Shown here one piece after another: positions 7,887-18,025 of a DNA stretch of 42,725 nucleotides (position 1 is its first letter; the number at the start of each line of letters is the position of its first letter). A program made the translations under genes and the position numbers. The DNA comes from Pseudomonas sp. ERMR1:02 (GTDB lineage Bacteria; Pseudomonadota; Gammaproteobacteria; Pseudomonadales; Pseudomonadaceae): the NCBI RefSeq assembly GCF_002277815.1, contig NZ_NKJI01000031.1:1-42725 (forward strand), in the 5' to 3' direction. A model generated the notes under the pieces. It was given only the letters and a program-made list of their open reading frames with translations. It ran no database searches and was not told the DNA's origin.

Positions 7887-8810
7887 TTATGTTGTGAATT
7901 TCACGCCCGGTTTGGCCCGCTCATCCACGCTCAGCTCGAACACATCGGGACGAGCGTAATGCCCGACCACGTCGAAGTCATAGCGGGCGCGAATCAGATC
8001 ATCGGTGTCGATTTGCGCCGTTAGCAAACCCGCCTGACCACGCATCGGCCCGGCCAGAATATCGCCCATCGGACCTACGATGACACTGCCGCCGGCAATC
8101 AATGGTCGATCCGCCGGCCAGTTGGCGACCTCCACGCCAAGCGCCTGCGGCGAGTCCTGAACCTGACAGGCGCTGACCACAAAGCAGCGGCCCTCATGGG
8201 CGATATGGCGCATGCTGACCTGCCACATCTCCCGCTCGTCGACCGTTGGCGCGCACCAAACCTCCACGCCTTTGGCGTACATCGCAGTGCGTAACAGCGG
8301 CATCATGTTTTCCCAGCACACCACCGCGCCAATCCTCCCGACCTGGCTATCGATGACCGGCAAGGTCGAACCATCTCCCTTGCCCCAGATTAGCCGCTCG
8401 GTGCCGGTTGGCATCAATTTACGGTGCTTGCCCACCAATCCCGCCTGTGGGTCAAAATACAGCGCAGTGCAGTACAACGTGCTTCCCGCCCGTTCGATAA
8501 CGCCGATTACCAGATTGGCGCCAGTGCGCGCCGACAGCCCGGCCAGTGCTTCGGTTTCCGCGCCGGGCACATCGATGGCATTGGCGAAATAACGGGCAAA
8601 GGCCTCCCGTCCTTCCGGCAGCCGATAGCCCAATTGCGTTCCAAAACCCTCGCCTTTCGGATAGCCGCCAAGCAGCGCTTCGGGCATTACCACTAATGCG
8701 GCACGGGATTCGATGATTGCGTTTTCATAGGACAGGATCTGTTCCAGGGTCTGTGCCTTGCCACCGGGCAAGGCGCCTATTTGAAGCGCGGCAACAATCG
8801 ATTTAGGCAT
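7887..8810 (-). CDS. Nitrilase-family carbon-nitrogen hydrolase
   Basis: A 307-residue nitrilase-superfamily enzyme, which hydrolyses nitriles or amides through a cysteine thioester. The catalytic triad is visible: Glu44 in VMPEALLGGYP, Lys131 in GKHRKLMPT and Cys165 in VVCWENMMPLLR. The CWEN context and the HRKLMPT motif favour a true nitrilase (EC 3.5.5.1) over an amidase. The ATG at 8810 has GGAG 8 nt upstream. A GTG one codon earlier is also possible. The gene is divergent from a LysR gene that starts 85 bp away and likely regulates it. Substrate preference, aliphatic or aromatic, cannot be read from sequence. Confidence 0.88.
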   Translation of the reverse strand: MPKSIVAALQIGALPGGKAQTLEQILSYENAIIESRAALVVMPEALLGGYPKGEGFGTQLGYRLPEGREAFARYFANAIDVPGAETEALAGLSARTGANLVIGVIERAGSTLYCTALYFDPQAGLVGKHRKLMPTGTERLIWGKGDGSTLPVIDSQVGRIGAVVCWENMMPLLRTAMYAKGVEVWCAPTVDEREMWQVSMRHIAHEGRCFVVSACQVQDSPQALGVEVANWPADRPLIAGGSVIVGPMGDILAGPMRGQAGLLTAQIDTDDLIRARYDFDVVGHYARPDVFELSVDERAKPGVKFTT

Positions 8811-8894
8811 CACGTCAGCTCCGTTGGCATCAGGTGTTGCTCATTCTCAAACGCCACGGGATCATGAATAAAGCCCCATTCACTGCTAAATGAT

Positions 8895-9803
8895 ATGAAC
8901 CAGATGAATATCGTCGACATCGATCTAAACCTGCTCAAAGTCTTCGAGGCGCTGCACGAGGAATCCAGTGCCAGCCGCGCCGCACTGCGCCTGGGCGTGA
9001 CGCAGTCGGCGGTCAGCGCGGCGTTGCGCCGGTTGCGCGAGGTGTATGGCGATCAGTTGTTCGTTCGCACCGGACGCGGCTTGGCGCCGACGCTCAAGGC
9101 CAATCAACTCAAACCCGTGGTCAGTGACGCCCTGAACAAATGCCGCCAGAGCCTGGCGATGGTCGACCCCGACGCCAGCCATTACGACGGGCGATCCGTG
9201 ACCGTGGGCATGTCGGATGATTTCGAGATTGCCTACGGCCGGCGACTGATTGAAGAAGTCGCCCGCAGCGCCCCGAAGCTGCGCCTGATCTTTCGCCAGA
9301 CCCACAGCCAGATCGTCGCCCAGGCTTTGATGGAGCGCAGCATCGACCTGGCAATTACGGCCGGCGGGTTTGCCGAACGCATGCTCAGTCGTCAGGTGTT
9401 GGGGGAAGGTAATTATGAGTGCCTGGTAGACCCGCTCAGCCTGGAAGCGAACCAGCAAAGCATTGGCCTTGAAGAGTTTGTCGCCCGCGAACATATCCTG
9501 GTGTCTTCGGGAGGCTTTATCGGCATCACCGACGAGGGACTGGCGGCGTTGGGTTTGAGTCGAAGGGTTTGTGCCTCGACCACTCATTTTGCGGCATTGC
9601 CATACCTGCTCAAGGGCAGCCGGGCGGTGGCGACCATTCCGGCCCATGCAGCCCGCAGCATCGCGGCAATCAGCGGTCTGGCGCTGCTGCCCTGCCCTCT
9701 GGCGTTGCCGCGCTACCCGATCGAGCTGGGTTGGCGCACCAGCGTCCAGCTCGATCCGGTGGTGTTGAAAGTGCGCGAAGCGATTGTCGCGAGCTTTGCG
9801 TAG
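8895..9803 (+). CDS. LysR-family transcriptional regulator divergent from the nitrilase gene
   Basis: A 302-residue LysR-type regulator. The helix-turn-helix is at about residues 8-67 (NLLKVFEALHEESSASRAAL, then VTQSAVSAALRRLREVYGDQ). LFVRTGRGLAPT follows, typical of the NodD/PcpR-like branch. The effector domain starts near residue 98 (VTVGMSDDFEIAYGRRL). No strong Shine-Dalgarno sequence precedes the ATG at 8895, and an internal ATG three codons later is equally possible. The divergent position suggests control of the nitrilase gene. This is inferred. Confidence 0.85.
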   Translation: MNQMNIVDIDLNLLKVFEALHEESSASRAALRLGVTQSAVSAALRRLREVYGDQLFVRTGRGLAPTLKANQLKPVVSDALNKCRQSLAMVDPDASHYDGRSVTVGMSDDFEIAYGRRLIEEVARSAPKLRLIFRQTHSQIVAQALMERSIDLAITAGGFAERMLSRQVLGEGNYECLVDPLSLEANQQSIGLEEFVAREHILVSSGGFIGITDEGLAALGLSRRVCASTTHFAALPYLLKGSRAVATIPAHAARSIAAISGLALLPCPLALPRYPIELGWRTSVQLDPVVLKVREAIVASFA

Positions 9804-9806
9804 CCG

Positions 9807-10058
9807 TTACTTGGCGGCCATCAAGCGATTGACTTCACTGCGCACCATGTTTGAGAACTCCGGTGGCGACATGCCGTCCAGCTCGGCGCGGACCCACTCG
9901 GCCCATTTGCCTTTGCGTTTGGCACGCTCACCGAACAACCGGGCGGCTTCGCCTTTGGCTTTGCCCAGGTTGTTTTGCCAGAGCTCGAACAGACGGGATT
10001 TTTCATCTTCAAGCGCCGCGCGCTCGGCAAGGGATTTGTCGGCCAGATTGAAGCTCAT
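9807..10058 (-). CDS. Small conserved protein of unknown function
   Basis: An 83-residue, charged, mainly helical protein with many Lys, Arg, Glu and Ala residues and no signal peptide or membrane segment. I do not recognise a named domain. AGGAA sits 7 nt before the ATG at 10058, supporting translation. It is convergent with the LysR gene, whose stop is only 3 bp away, and divergent from the DUF883 gene. Confidence 0.65.
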   Translation of the reverse strand: MSFNLADKSLAERAALEDEKSRLFELWQNNLGKAKGEAARLFGERAKRKGKWAEWVRAELDGMSPPEFSNMVRSEVNRLMAAK

Positions 10059-10221
10059 GGGAATTTCCTGCTGCGTAAATAGCCGACATCTTACACTGTA
10101 GGACGAATCGTCCTGCTCGGGATTTTCACCGGGATGGCGCTAGCGCGCAAAATCACTGCAACTTTTTCAGTCGCCGCGCACTCCATTGTTCACTGTTCAC
10201 TTAACTGCAAGGAGTACTTCA

Positions 10222-10538
10222 ATGGCCCGCAAAACCGCCATGCAAGCCGCCGAAGACCAAATCAAGGATCAAGCCTTCAGCGAACTTCAGTCTTTGATAG
10301 AAGAGTCGGAAAAACTGCTCAAAAGCAGCGCTTCACTGGTGGGAGAGGAAGCGGAGACACTGCGCGGGCAGATCGCCCTGAAACTCCAGCAGGCCCGGAA
10401 CTCGGTAACCAGTGTTCGTAACCGCACGCTGCCCGCGGTCGAAGCCACCGAAACCTACATCGGCGGTCATCCATGGCAACCGTGGCGGTTTCGGCCGGTT
10501 TTGGCCTGGTGGTCGGGTTGTTGCTGGCCCGGCGTTAA
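10222..10538 (+). CDS. DUF883/ElaB-YqjD family membrane-anchored protein (frame-broken)
   Basis: A protein of about 105 residues. An amphipathic, acidic and alanine-rich helical region (AAEDQIKDQAFSELQSLIEE) precedes a C-terminal membrane anchor. ElaB/YqjD proteins bind ribosomes and tether them to the inner membrane in stationary phase. AAGGAG (10209-10214) supports the ATG at 10222. The reading frame is lost at 10475-10476, where GGG appears as GG. Restoring one G gives the family C terminus GGHPWATVAVSAGFGLVVGL followed by LLARR and a TAA at 10536-10538. Without repair the frame runs on into the downstream REP sequence. Confidence 0.8.
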
Positions 10539-10556
10539 ACACAGCCATGCATGCCC

Positions 10557-10658
10557 CTGTAGGAGCGAGCTTGCTCGCGATGAATTTGAAAGCGACGCAT
10601 TTTTTCCGCCTGCAAGCGTCATCGTTCACGTTGATCGCGAGCAAGCTCGCTCCTACAG
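10557..10658. repeat. REPIN (inverted REP pair), GTAGGAGCGAGC type
   Basis: The left REP starts at 10557 and the right inverted REP ends at 10658. About 55 nt lie between the arms. The arms read CTGTAGGAGCGAGCTTGCTC and its complement. It lies between the convergent ends of the DUF883 gene and the DpkA-like gene. Confidence 0.9.
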
Positions 10659-10668
10659 GTTCTACGTC

Positions 10669-11708
10669 TTAATCTCCAGCCAGCTCCCGCAAACTCGCCA
10701 GCGTCCGCGCATCCAGCGCAATACCACTGGCTTGCGATTTGGCCCGTTGATAGTGACGTCGATCCCCCGGTAACCGCTTTAACCCACACCATGCATCTGC
10801 CGCACCAGTTCCTGGCTGCGCTCGGCAAAGCCCTGTCCGGCGGCCTTGCTTGGATCGATGACGATCAGCAATTGGCCGGTCCACGGCGTCTTGGCACCGG
10901 GGTGATTCTTCCAGTCAAACTCGAATGAAAAATTGCCCCCGGTCAACGCCGCGGCCAACAACTCCACCATCATCGACAGCGCCGAGCCCTTGTGCCCGCC
11001 GAAAGGCAACAAAGCACCGCCTTCCAGAATCGCTTTCGGGTCCTGGGTCGGCTGACCGAGGCCGTCCACGCCCATGCCCGGCGGTAAACGCTCGCCTTTG
11101 CGCGCGGCAATCTGCACATCACCATGGGCAATAGCACTGGTAGCCAAATCGAAAACAATCGGTTCGCCATTGGCACGGGGCGCGGCAAAAGCAATGGGGT
11201 TGGTACCGAACAACGGGCGATCGGCACCGTGAGGCACCACACAGGTCATGCTGTTGACCACACTGAGCGCCACCAGTCCTTCATAAGCGAACGGCTCGAC
11301 ATCCGGCCACAACGCGGCGAAATGGTGGGAATTGCGGATGGCAAGTACCGCGATGCCGGCGCTGCGGGCCTTCTCCACCAGCAAGGCTCGTGCCGCCGCG
11401 AGAGCCGGTTGCGCAAAACCGTTGCCGGCATCGACCCGGACAAAACCCGATGCCACGTCCTCGACCAGCGCAACGGCCTTGCCGTTTACCCAGCCGCTTT
11501 TCAACGTCGAAACATAACCGGGAATGCGAAACACCCCGTGACTGTGGGCACCGTCACGTTCGGCGCCAGCGCAGTTTTCAGCCAACACCCTGGCGACGTC
11601 AGCCGAGGTTCCATGGCGCAGGAATATCTTCTCAAGCAATGCCGTCAGTTCAGCGAAGGACAGGTTTTGCGAGACATCAGTAGACACTTGATCGTGTGGC
11701 GCAGACAT
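10669..11708 (-). CDS. dpkA: Ldh/MDH2-family imine reductase, DpkA-like (frame-broken near the end)
   Basis: An NAD(P)H-dependent oxidoreductase of the malate/L-lactate dehydrogenase-2 family, about 346 residues after repair. It resembles DpkA, the delta1-piperideine-2-carboxylate/pyrroline-2-carboxylate reductase of D-lysine and D-proline catabolism. Visible signatures are ERDGAHSHGVFRIPGYVSTL, AIRNSHHFAALWPDVEPF with the catalytic-type histidine, GTNPIAFAAPR, and LPFGGHKGSALSMMVELLA. The ATG at 11708 has GGAG 6 nt upstream. The frame breaks at 10783-10785, where four G appear as three on the coding strand. Repair continues MHGVG into LKRLPGDRRHYQRAKSQASG and stops at 10669. Other family members act on malate, lactate or ureidoglycolate, so the exact substrate is tentative. 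Confidence 0.75.
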
Positions 11709-11928
11709 CTGAAGCTCCAGACTAATTATTGGAGGGGGCAACAGCGTATGTAGACCGCCGATTAACAACGCGCGGCGAGGGACCTGTCAACCCCTTCGAT
11801 TGCGCCTGTTTGCACGAACACCGCCCGCCCGTGCGTTAACTATCTACCACCTGTGCCCCGGCACGCACTTCTAGTCTCGACGCTCCATCCACTGGCGCGC
11901 TGCGCCGCGCCTTGCACGAGACTCGACG

Positions 11929-14900
11929 ATGTCTACATCCACTGCTCCACTGTTTTTCCCCGAAGCCCTCCAGTCCCCCGGCCTTTGGACGGCACTTGGC
12001 AAAACCCACGGACTGACGCGAAAGGACTTCGAATGGTTCAGCCACCTTCAGTTAAGTACCCATGAAAGTCGCAATCAACAAACCCCGCCGATGCTCGCCG
12101 AGAAAGTCCTGGTCAGCACGGGGACGTTGTCCCTCCCCCTGGCTGGCTGCTTTGTGTTGAGCTCCACGCCCGATGACAAGGGGGAAATTCTCTACACCCC
12201 ATACGCAGGCATAAAGAAATTCGACAGCCGCACGGCCTTGTCCAGGCAAATCAAAAGCAAGTTGGACAGCGCAGGCGAAGACCATGACTTGCTGGCGTTC
12301 ATGTCATTATCCGCGCGCAAAACCCTGGCGGCGGCCACCGACATCAAAGTGACTTTCAAGACCATTGCCGGGGACGTTTTCGAAGATCAGCGCGCAGATA
12401 TCGAAAACAGCCAACGTAGTAACAATCAGGCCATGATCGACGAACTGCAGAAGCTGCCAACACTCAACGCACTGCTAGATACTGTGCTCGATGAATTGCT
12501 GAAAGCGGATTTTCCAGGGCTGGATCAGCGCCGGACCCAAGTCAGTTTTTATGCCGAAACAGCGAACAACCTCGCCGATGCGCAAAGCTCAAAGTCACGA
12601 CAATTGACCCACTCCATGTCCCTGAGTGAAGCGGCACTGTCGTATTACCGCCATCAGCGCTGGCCGATCGGGCAGCGTGCTGAATACTCTCATCCACAAA
12701 GGAAGGCGCTGGCCGCTGACCAACAACGCTGGGAAACGGCGATCAAGCGCGCTGCCAATGACCTGATCAGTCGACTGTCCAGCCAACTGCAACGTTACTG
12801 GAACCAAGCGAGCGCCGACGGAGCCACGCGCCGGGCGTTCGTTTCGCGGGCCATCGGTGAAAAGGCGCGAGCAGAACTGCTACTCAAGCGCGAAGACCAG
12901 GTGATCACCCCGGAACAAAGCCGTGCCCTTGACCCGCTGATCAATCCAACGACGGGAACAAGCACCACACTGACCGTCGAAACCGTGCGGCTGTGGGAGT
13001 ACCAGGCCAACTATGTAGAACTCGCCGGCTCGCTGATGATCAGTCAGGACAGTTCCAATGCCTTTCTGTATACCCCCGCCCATGGGCTACAGGTTCTGAA
13101 GGACTATCAGGACCTGAAAGCTACCCTGCAGAAAAAATCCATGGTGGCCGGGCACGACGATGAGCTCTATGAGCTCCTGAGTCTGGAAGAACGGCAGCGC
13201 TTCATCGGTTTCGATCAGCCGCAAGTGTCTGGCGCCGTGGTTAGCGGCTCGGTATTCACGACACTCTTTGAAACGGTCATTACCAAACAATTGCAAAACA
13301 TGGAATACGCCTTTCAGGTCTTGCGCCACAGTGACGGCGCGGTAAATATCCAGGCCTACTTCGACAAGGCTCTGGACATACGCTCCATGATCGGCGAACA
13401 ACTGCTGACGCTGGAAACCCAGGGTCGCTGGAGCACCCGCCCCGTATTATCGGGCGAACAACCTTCCATGGTTCTGGGGACACGGCGGCGGGTTTCGTGA
13501 AGACTTTTCGCTCTGTCGAAGGGCCGATCCGCGAAGAGTTCGAGGCCCAACCGCTGCGCACTCTGGCGATACAGCAATACCACCTGGCAGCCATGAAACC
13601 GCGACTGTCCCACGCCCTTTCCGTAGGCGTGCGTGGCGAGGCCACCCTTCGGGAGTTGGGTGGCACACTGCGAAACGCCGATTGGGTCATCGTCGATACG
13701 GTCTTCAACCCGGAACGTCCGGACCGTGCACGTCGACCCGCCGTCCGGGGTTTCCACCCGGATGCTTTCTCGCTGGTCCTTGACTGCGCTGGCGAAAAGG
13801 ACGTTGTGCGCTTGGCTAACTGCGTCTTGTTGACCGAGCGTGGCGGGCTCGATGTCCAGCATTCCGGGCGCGCGATCCTGTGGACACCGGCGGCAGGGCT
13901 GGAAGTCTTCAAGACAGTCGCCAGCGCCCGCCAACAGCTGAACCTGCGCCTGCTCGACCCTGACGAACGCCTGGTACTGTTGGAGAACCTTTCCCCTGTC
14001 CAGCGCAAGTACCACCGGCGCTACTCGCTTAACTCGTTACGTCTGATCGAGGGCGATGTCTTGCAGCACATCGTGCAATCGGGCACTGAGCTCTTTCTGG
14101 CGCGATGCGAGCACATGCGGTCCTTGGAGTTGACCGCCACCAAACAAACCAAGGCACTTGAAACGTTGATGCGGCAAACAGGCATCGAGACCAACTTGCA
14201 CAGAGCCACCCAGATTGCCCAGGCCATCAGCCACCAGCAATCTCTGCCAGCCTGGCTCGGCCTGGCGCCCGTCGAAGAGCAGAAACTGCACATCGAATTG
14301 CTGGAGCAATATCGCAACAATGTCACCGACGACAAAGACTACCTGCACGGGCTGCAGACGCTTGAGGAGTACGTTCGTCAAACACTGAAAACGTTGCTGA
14401 CGGCCCGATTCCCGAAAAAATCCATTGATCCCGACTTGATCGAGATCACGCCCAATCTGGCGTTGGCAGGACCTGCGCAGACCCTCACCCAATTCGCCTT
14501 GAACCACGTCAATATCGCCCATGGCACGGGATTCCGGGTCAGCTCCAGCGCCCCTCAAAAACTGCCTGAAGACCTCAATCAAGCCGCCATCACTCAGCTT
14601 TTACTGTCACTGAACATTCAGCGAGATTATGCAAAACAAGTCACAGAAGCCTTGTCGGGCGCCGCTGCCGCCCCCCGACATTTGCGATTCGTTAAACAAG
14701 TCCCGTGGCAATTGCTGCAACACGCCCACGCCCTGAAATTGCAGCGACATCTGTCCTCCAGCGCTTTCGATTTGATTTCCCAGGTTCTGGACATGCCGGA
14801 CGCCGTTGCCCGGTCAGCGGTGGCAGGCGCTCACGCCATCGTCCGGCCGCTGGAGCTGATCACGACCACCGGCTCCACCGCCGTCCAGGCCAAGGGCCTG

Positions 14901-16740
14901 TACCTGATCAGCCCTGGCGCTGGAAAAAAGGGGTCGCACATCCTGTATGCGCCCTACTCCCCAGGTTCGTTGTTTACTGAATTCGCGGACGAGACTTGCG
15001 TAGTCGCAGCAATTAACACGCCTGGCGCATTGCAGGACCTGATCGTTCGTCGCCTGCCTGTAAACGAGCAGGCGTCGTACCAAAGCCTACTCAAGTCCAG
15101 CATCGGTGAGTTAAGCGAAATCACCCTCGGGTCTACGCCCATAGGCGGCAACCTGCTGACGCAGTTATTCGATGACAACACCAGTGTGCTGACGCAGTTG
15201 CTCGGTAGTCAGTCGCAAGCCACTGGCCAGTCTGACTGGGAGCAAGCCAAACAGTTGTTCAGCGCCGGCATCAAACTGATCGCCAGTCACTTGCCCGGTA
15301 AACTCGCCTACGTCCGTTTTTTGTGGCAAGCGTTCGAAGACTTCCTGGATTCTGCCGAGGCATTGCAGGATCACCATTGGACACGTGCCTTGAAGAGTTT
15401 CATTGACGGTGCCGCGCAGATGGTGACGCTGGGAGAACTGTCGCTGGAGGATCTGGACGGCATCGAACCCGTGTCGACCCATATCACACCCGTCAAGACA
15501 CCGGTCGCCGAACCACAGTGGTCGCGGATCAAACCGACAGCGTCGACACGCACCCTGTTGCAGCCTTTCGAGGGGTCAACCGTAGCCCTGAAGGACTTGA
15601 CCAAAAACACGGCCGACGGCACTTACGATGATCCCGTCAGCAAGCTGCGTTATGCCCCCGTCGCCGGGAAAGTCTATGCCGTTGAAAAACCCGGCGATGT
15701 CTGGCAAATCAAAAAGCCTACGTCCGCGGGCCCTCGCTTATGAAACACCAGGCCAGCAAATGGTGCTCGACCCGGACCTCCATACGGTGCACTACGGCAA
15801 GGGCATGTCGAAGATGTACAACGAGTACGTGGCAGACAGTGGAGTTCGCCAGATTATCAATATCGAAGCCCGAGGTATGACAAACATCCGCGCCAAATTC
15901 CCGTATAAGGCCCGCATGATCGTGCAGGCCATCGATATGGCGCGCTACTACGTATTCAATAGCTTGCACAATCTGGTGCAAGCCCGACGCCTTGAAAAAG
16001 GCACACGGCTGGAGGGTTTCTTGAAGTCTTCTTTGATGTCGCCGAGGTCGATACCGACCTGCTTGATAAGATAGGAAAAGTCATCGTTCCTATCTGCCAG
16101 GCACTGGTGAACGAGAACGATGAGTTGTTGAACTCCGAGCGCTTTATCGTTGGCTCGCTTCGCACCCCACAGATAACACGAGTGCTTTTGTAATCGATGA
16201 CGATGAGCGCCGGCATGTGCATTTCACCGAGCATTTCTTCGATCCACAACTCACTTTTTACACGCCCTTCCTGACGGAAAATTTCGATGTCGACGGCCAC
16301 GCTCAGGCCGCCACGCTCCTACACGAGTTCGCTCACCTTTTTTCGGAAGCGGTCGATATGACCTATCTTGAAGCGAGAAGACCCTTCAGCGATCTTATCT
16401 CGCCTATAACCAGCGTGGCCGCAAACATTAAACGCGAACAGGAAGAGTTCCAACGAGAAGCATTGTCCCTGGATACTCCGCGCGAAGAACTGTTCTCCCG
16501 ATGGAACAGAGAATTGCAAGAGTGGGTCAGCCTGGATTCGATTCCAGGTGTCAAACATGTGGGCAAGGCAATCCTGAAAGTAACCGGATGCCAGAACATG
16601 GATGAAGCACGAACCGCTTTCAGGAGCCGGGCCAATTCAGACGCGCGCATCGCCACCATTTTGCACACGCCGACTCGATCGCGCATTTGATCTGCCAGAT
16701 GGGTCGACAGCTCGATCCGGCTCTACCGCCTGCTTCCTGA
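11929..16740 (+). CDS. Very large DUF6543 (dermonecrotic-toxin-like) protein with C-terminal HEFAH metallopeptidase-like domain (frame-broken)
   Basis: After frame repair this is one protein of about 1,600 residues. The N-terminal two thirds resemble the Pseudomonas DUF6543/dermonecrotic-toxin-domain proteins (FPGLDQRRTQVSFYAE near residue 200). An LYTP-x-x-G type motif recurs about four times: ILYTPYAG (about 12,190), FLYTPAHG (13,065), ILWTPAAG (13,880) and ILYAPYSP (14,945). The C terminus carries ARMIVQAIDMARYYVFNSLH, then LLHEFAHLFSEAVDMTYLEA with HEFAH at 16322-16336. The HExxH motif with a downstream Asp resembles aspzincin/polymorphic-toxin peptidases. Inferred one-base breaks are at 13476-13479, 15711-15733 (two deletions or one insertion), 16014-16016, 16165-16168 and 16667; the stop is then 16738-16740. 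There is no signal peptide and no immunity gene is evident. Toxin function is inferred from family name and architecture. Confidence 0.7.
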
Positions 16741-16966
16741 TCGCCATTTATAGGCGCAGGACACGTGTTCTGCGCAGCGCAGCGTCACTATTGAGCTAAT
16801 AGAAATCGTTTTGATCATTTTTCACCTCACCTATGGATACTGCTGCCCGCTGAACAGCATTTGCGCTACACAAGCGGAAAATAAATACACCTTGATGTTT
16901 AATTGCCATGAGCGATGTTCTCGCAGCTGCCCTCAAGGTTAGAATGGCGCAAATCAGGATGAGTCA

Positions 16967-17970
16967 ATGACCGACCACTCTCTCTCCCCAGCCGAATTCG
17001 ACGACATCACCGATGCCGCGGCGCACTGGTGCATGCGCATGCATGCCGATGACTGCACCCCGCAGGAGCGCCTGGCGTTCGAGCAGTGGCTGGATGCTCA
17101 TCCGCTGCACGCGTTCGAGTACGAGGCCATGCTGGAAATCTGGGATGTCGCCGGTGATTTGCCGCGTCCTGAACCTGTCGTCGTGCCAATGGTTGCGGTG
17201 AAACCCCAGACACCCTGGCGCACCTTTGGCATGGCCGCCGCCGTGTGTGCACTGGCGTTGCCTTTGGCGGCTTACAGCGGCTGGAATCTGGGCTGGCTGC
17301 CCAATTCGTACCAACACTTCGAAGCGACCGACAATGTGCGTCAGGTCACCTTGAAGGATGGCAGTCAGGTCGAACTGAACCTGGGCAGTGAACTGACCTA
17401 CAGCAACTACAAGGATCATCGTCAGGTCACCCTGAAAAAAGGCGAAGCCTTCTTCAGCGTCACCCACGACACCAGCCACCCTTTCCTCGTCAAGGCGGCC
17501 GAAGGCAAGATCCGGGTCACCGGGACCAGGTTCAACGTCTGGATGTATGAAGACCAGGTGAAAGTGAACCTGATCGAAGGCTCGGTGCTGGTCAGCAGTA
17601 ATGATGACCTGCCGGGGACGGATTAAGGCTGGACCCATCGATGCAGGCGAGTTATCGCCAGGGCGATTTTATTCCGCGGATCAGCCAGACCTACGACGGC
17701 GACAATTCGCTGGCCTGGCGCAGCGGCAAACTGGTACTCGATGATCTGGCGCTCAATGATGCGCTGCCCCTGATCAATCGTTACCTGGAAATCCCGCTGA
17801 TGGTGGCCGACAACAGCACCGGCGCGATCCGTATCGGCGGCATCTACAACATCAAGGAACTCAACACCCTGGTGGCGACTCTGCCCAAGGTGCTACCGGT
17901 TTACCTGACCCGCAACAAGGACGGCAACCCGGTCCTCAATTCCATTCCGCAACGCACTCCGAAAAGCTGA
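16967..17970 (+). CDS. FecR-family anti-sigma/sigma regulator (frame-broken), possibly FpvR-like
   Basis: About 334 residues after repair. The N-terminal cytoplasmic FecR_N/DUF4880 region (ITDAAAHWCMRMHADDCTPQ, then ERLAFEQWLDAHPLHAFEYE) is followed by a membrane segment at about 86-106. The periplasmic FecR domain then follows (VRQVTLKDGSQVELNLGSEL, GEAFFSVTHD, IRVTGTRFNVW). Such proteins relay siderophore-receptor signals to an ECF sigma factor. The frame breaks at 17614-17617, where five G appear as four. Repair joins LPGD to GLRLDPSMQASYRQGDF and runs to the TGA at 17970. The gene has its own Shine-Dalgarno sequence (AGGA, 8 nt before the ATG), and no sigma or TonB-receptor gene is adjacent. 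It is convergent with pvdQ, which makes an FpvR-like role in pyoverdine signalling conceivable but unproven. Confidence 0.82.
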
Positions 17971-18000
17971 AGGCCGCAACCCTTGCGGGGTGCGGCCTTC
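17969..18000. terminator. Bidirectional hairpin terminator between fecR and pvdQ
   Basis: Arms GAAGGCCGCA (17969-17978) and TGCGGCCTTC (17991-18000) form a strong GC stem between convergent genes. On the minus strand the stem is followed by a short T tract (AGCTTTT), fitting termination of pvdQ. On the plus strand the T tract is poor. Confidence 0.6.
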
Positions 18001-18025
18001 GTCCATCGTTCAACTACCCATTACT

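Noticed and set aside
13497..15743. A separate 748-residue gene starting at 13497
   Set aside because: It continues the preceding frame after a one-base break at 13476-13479; adding one G joins the two parts as MVLGDTAAGFVKTF, so it is part of one large gene.
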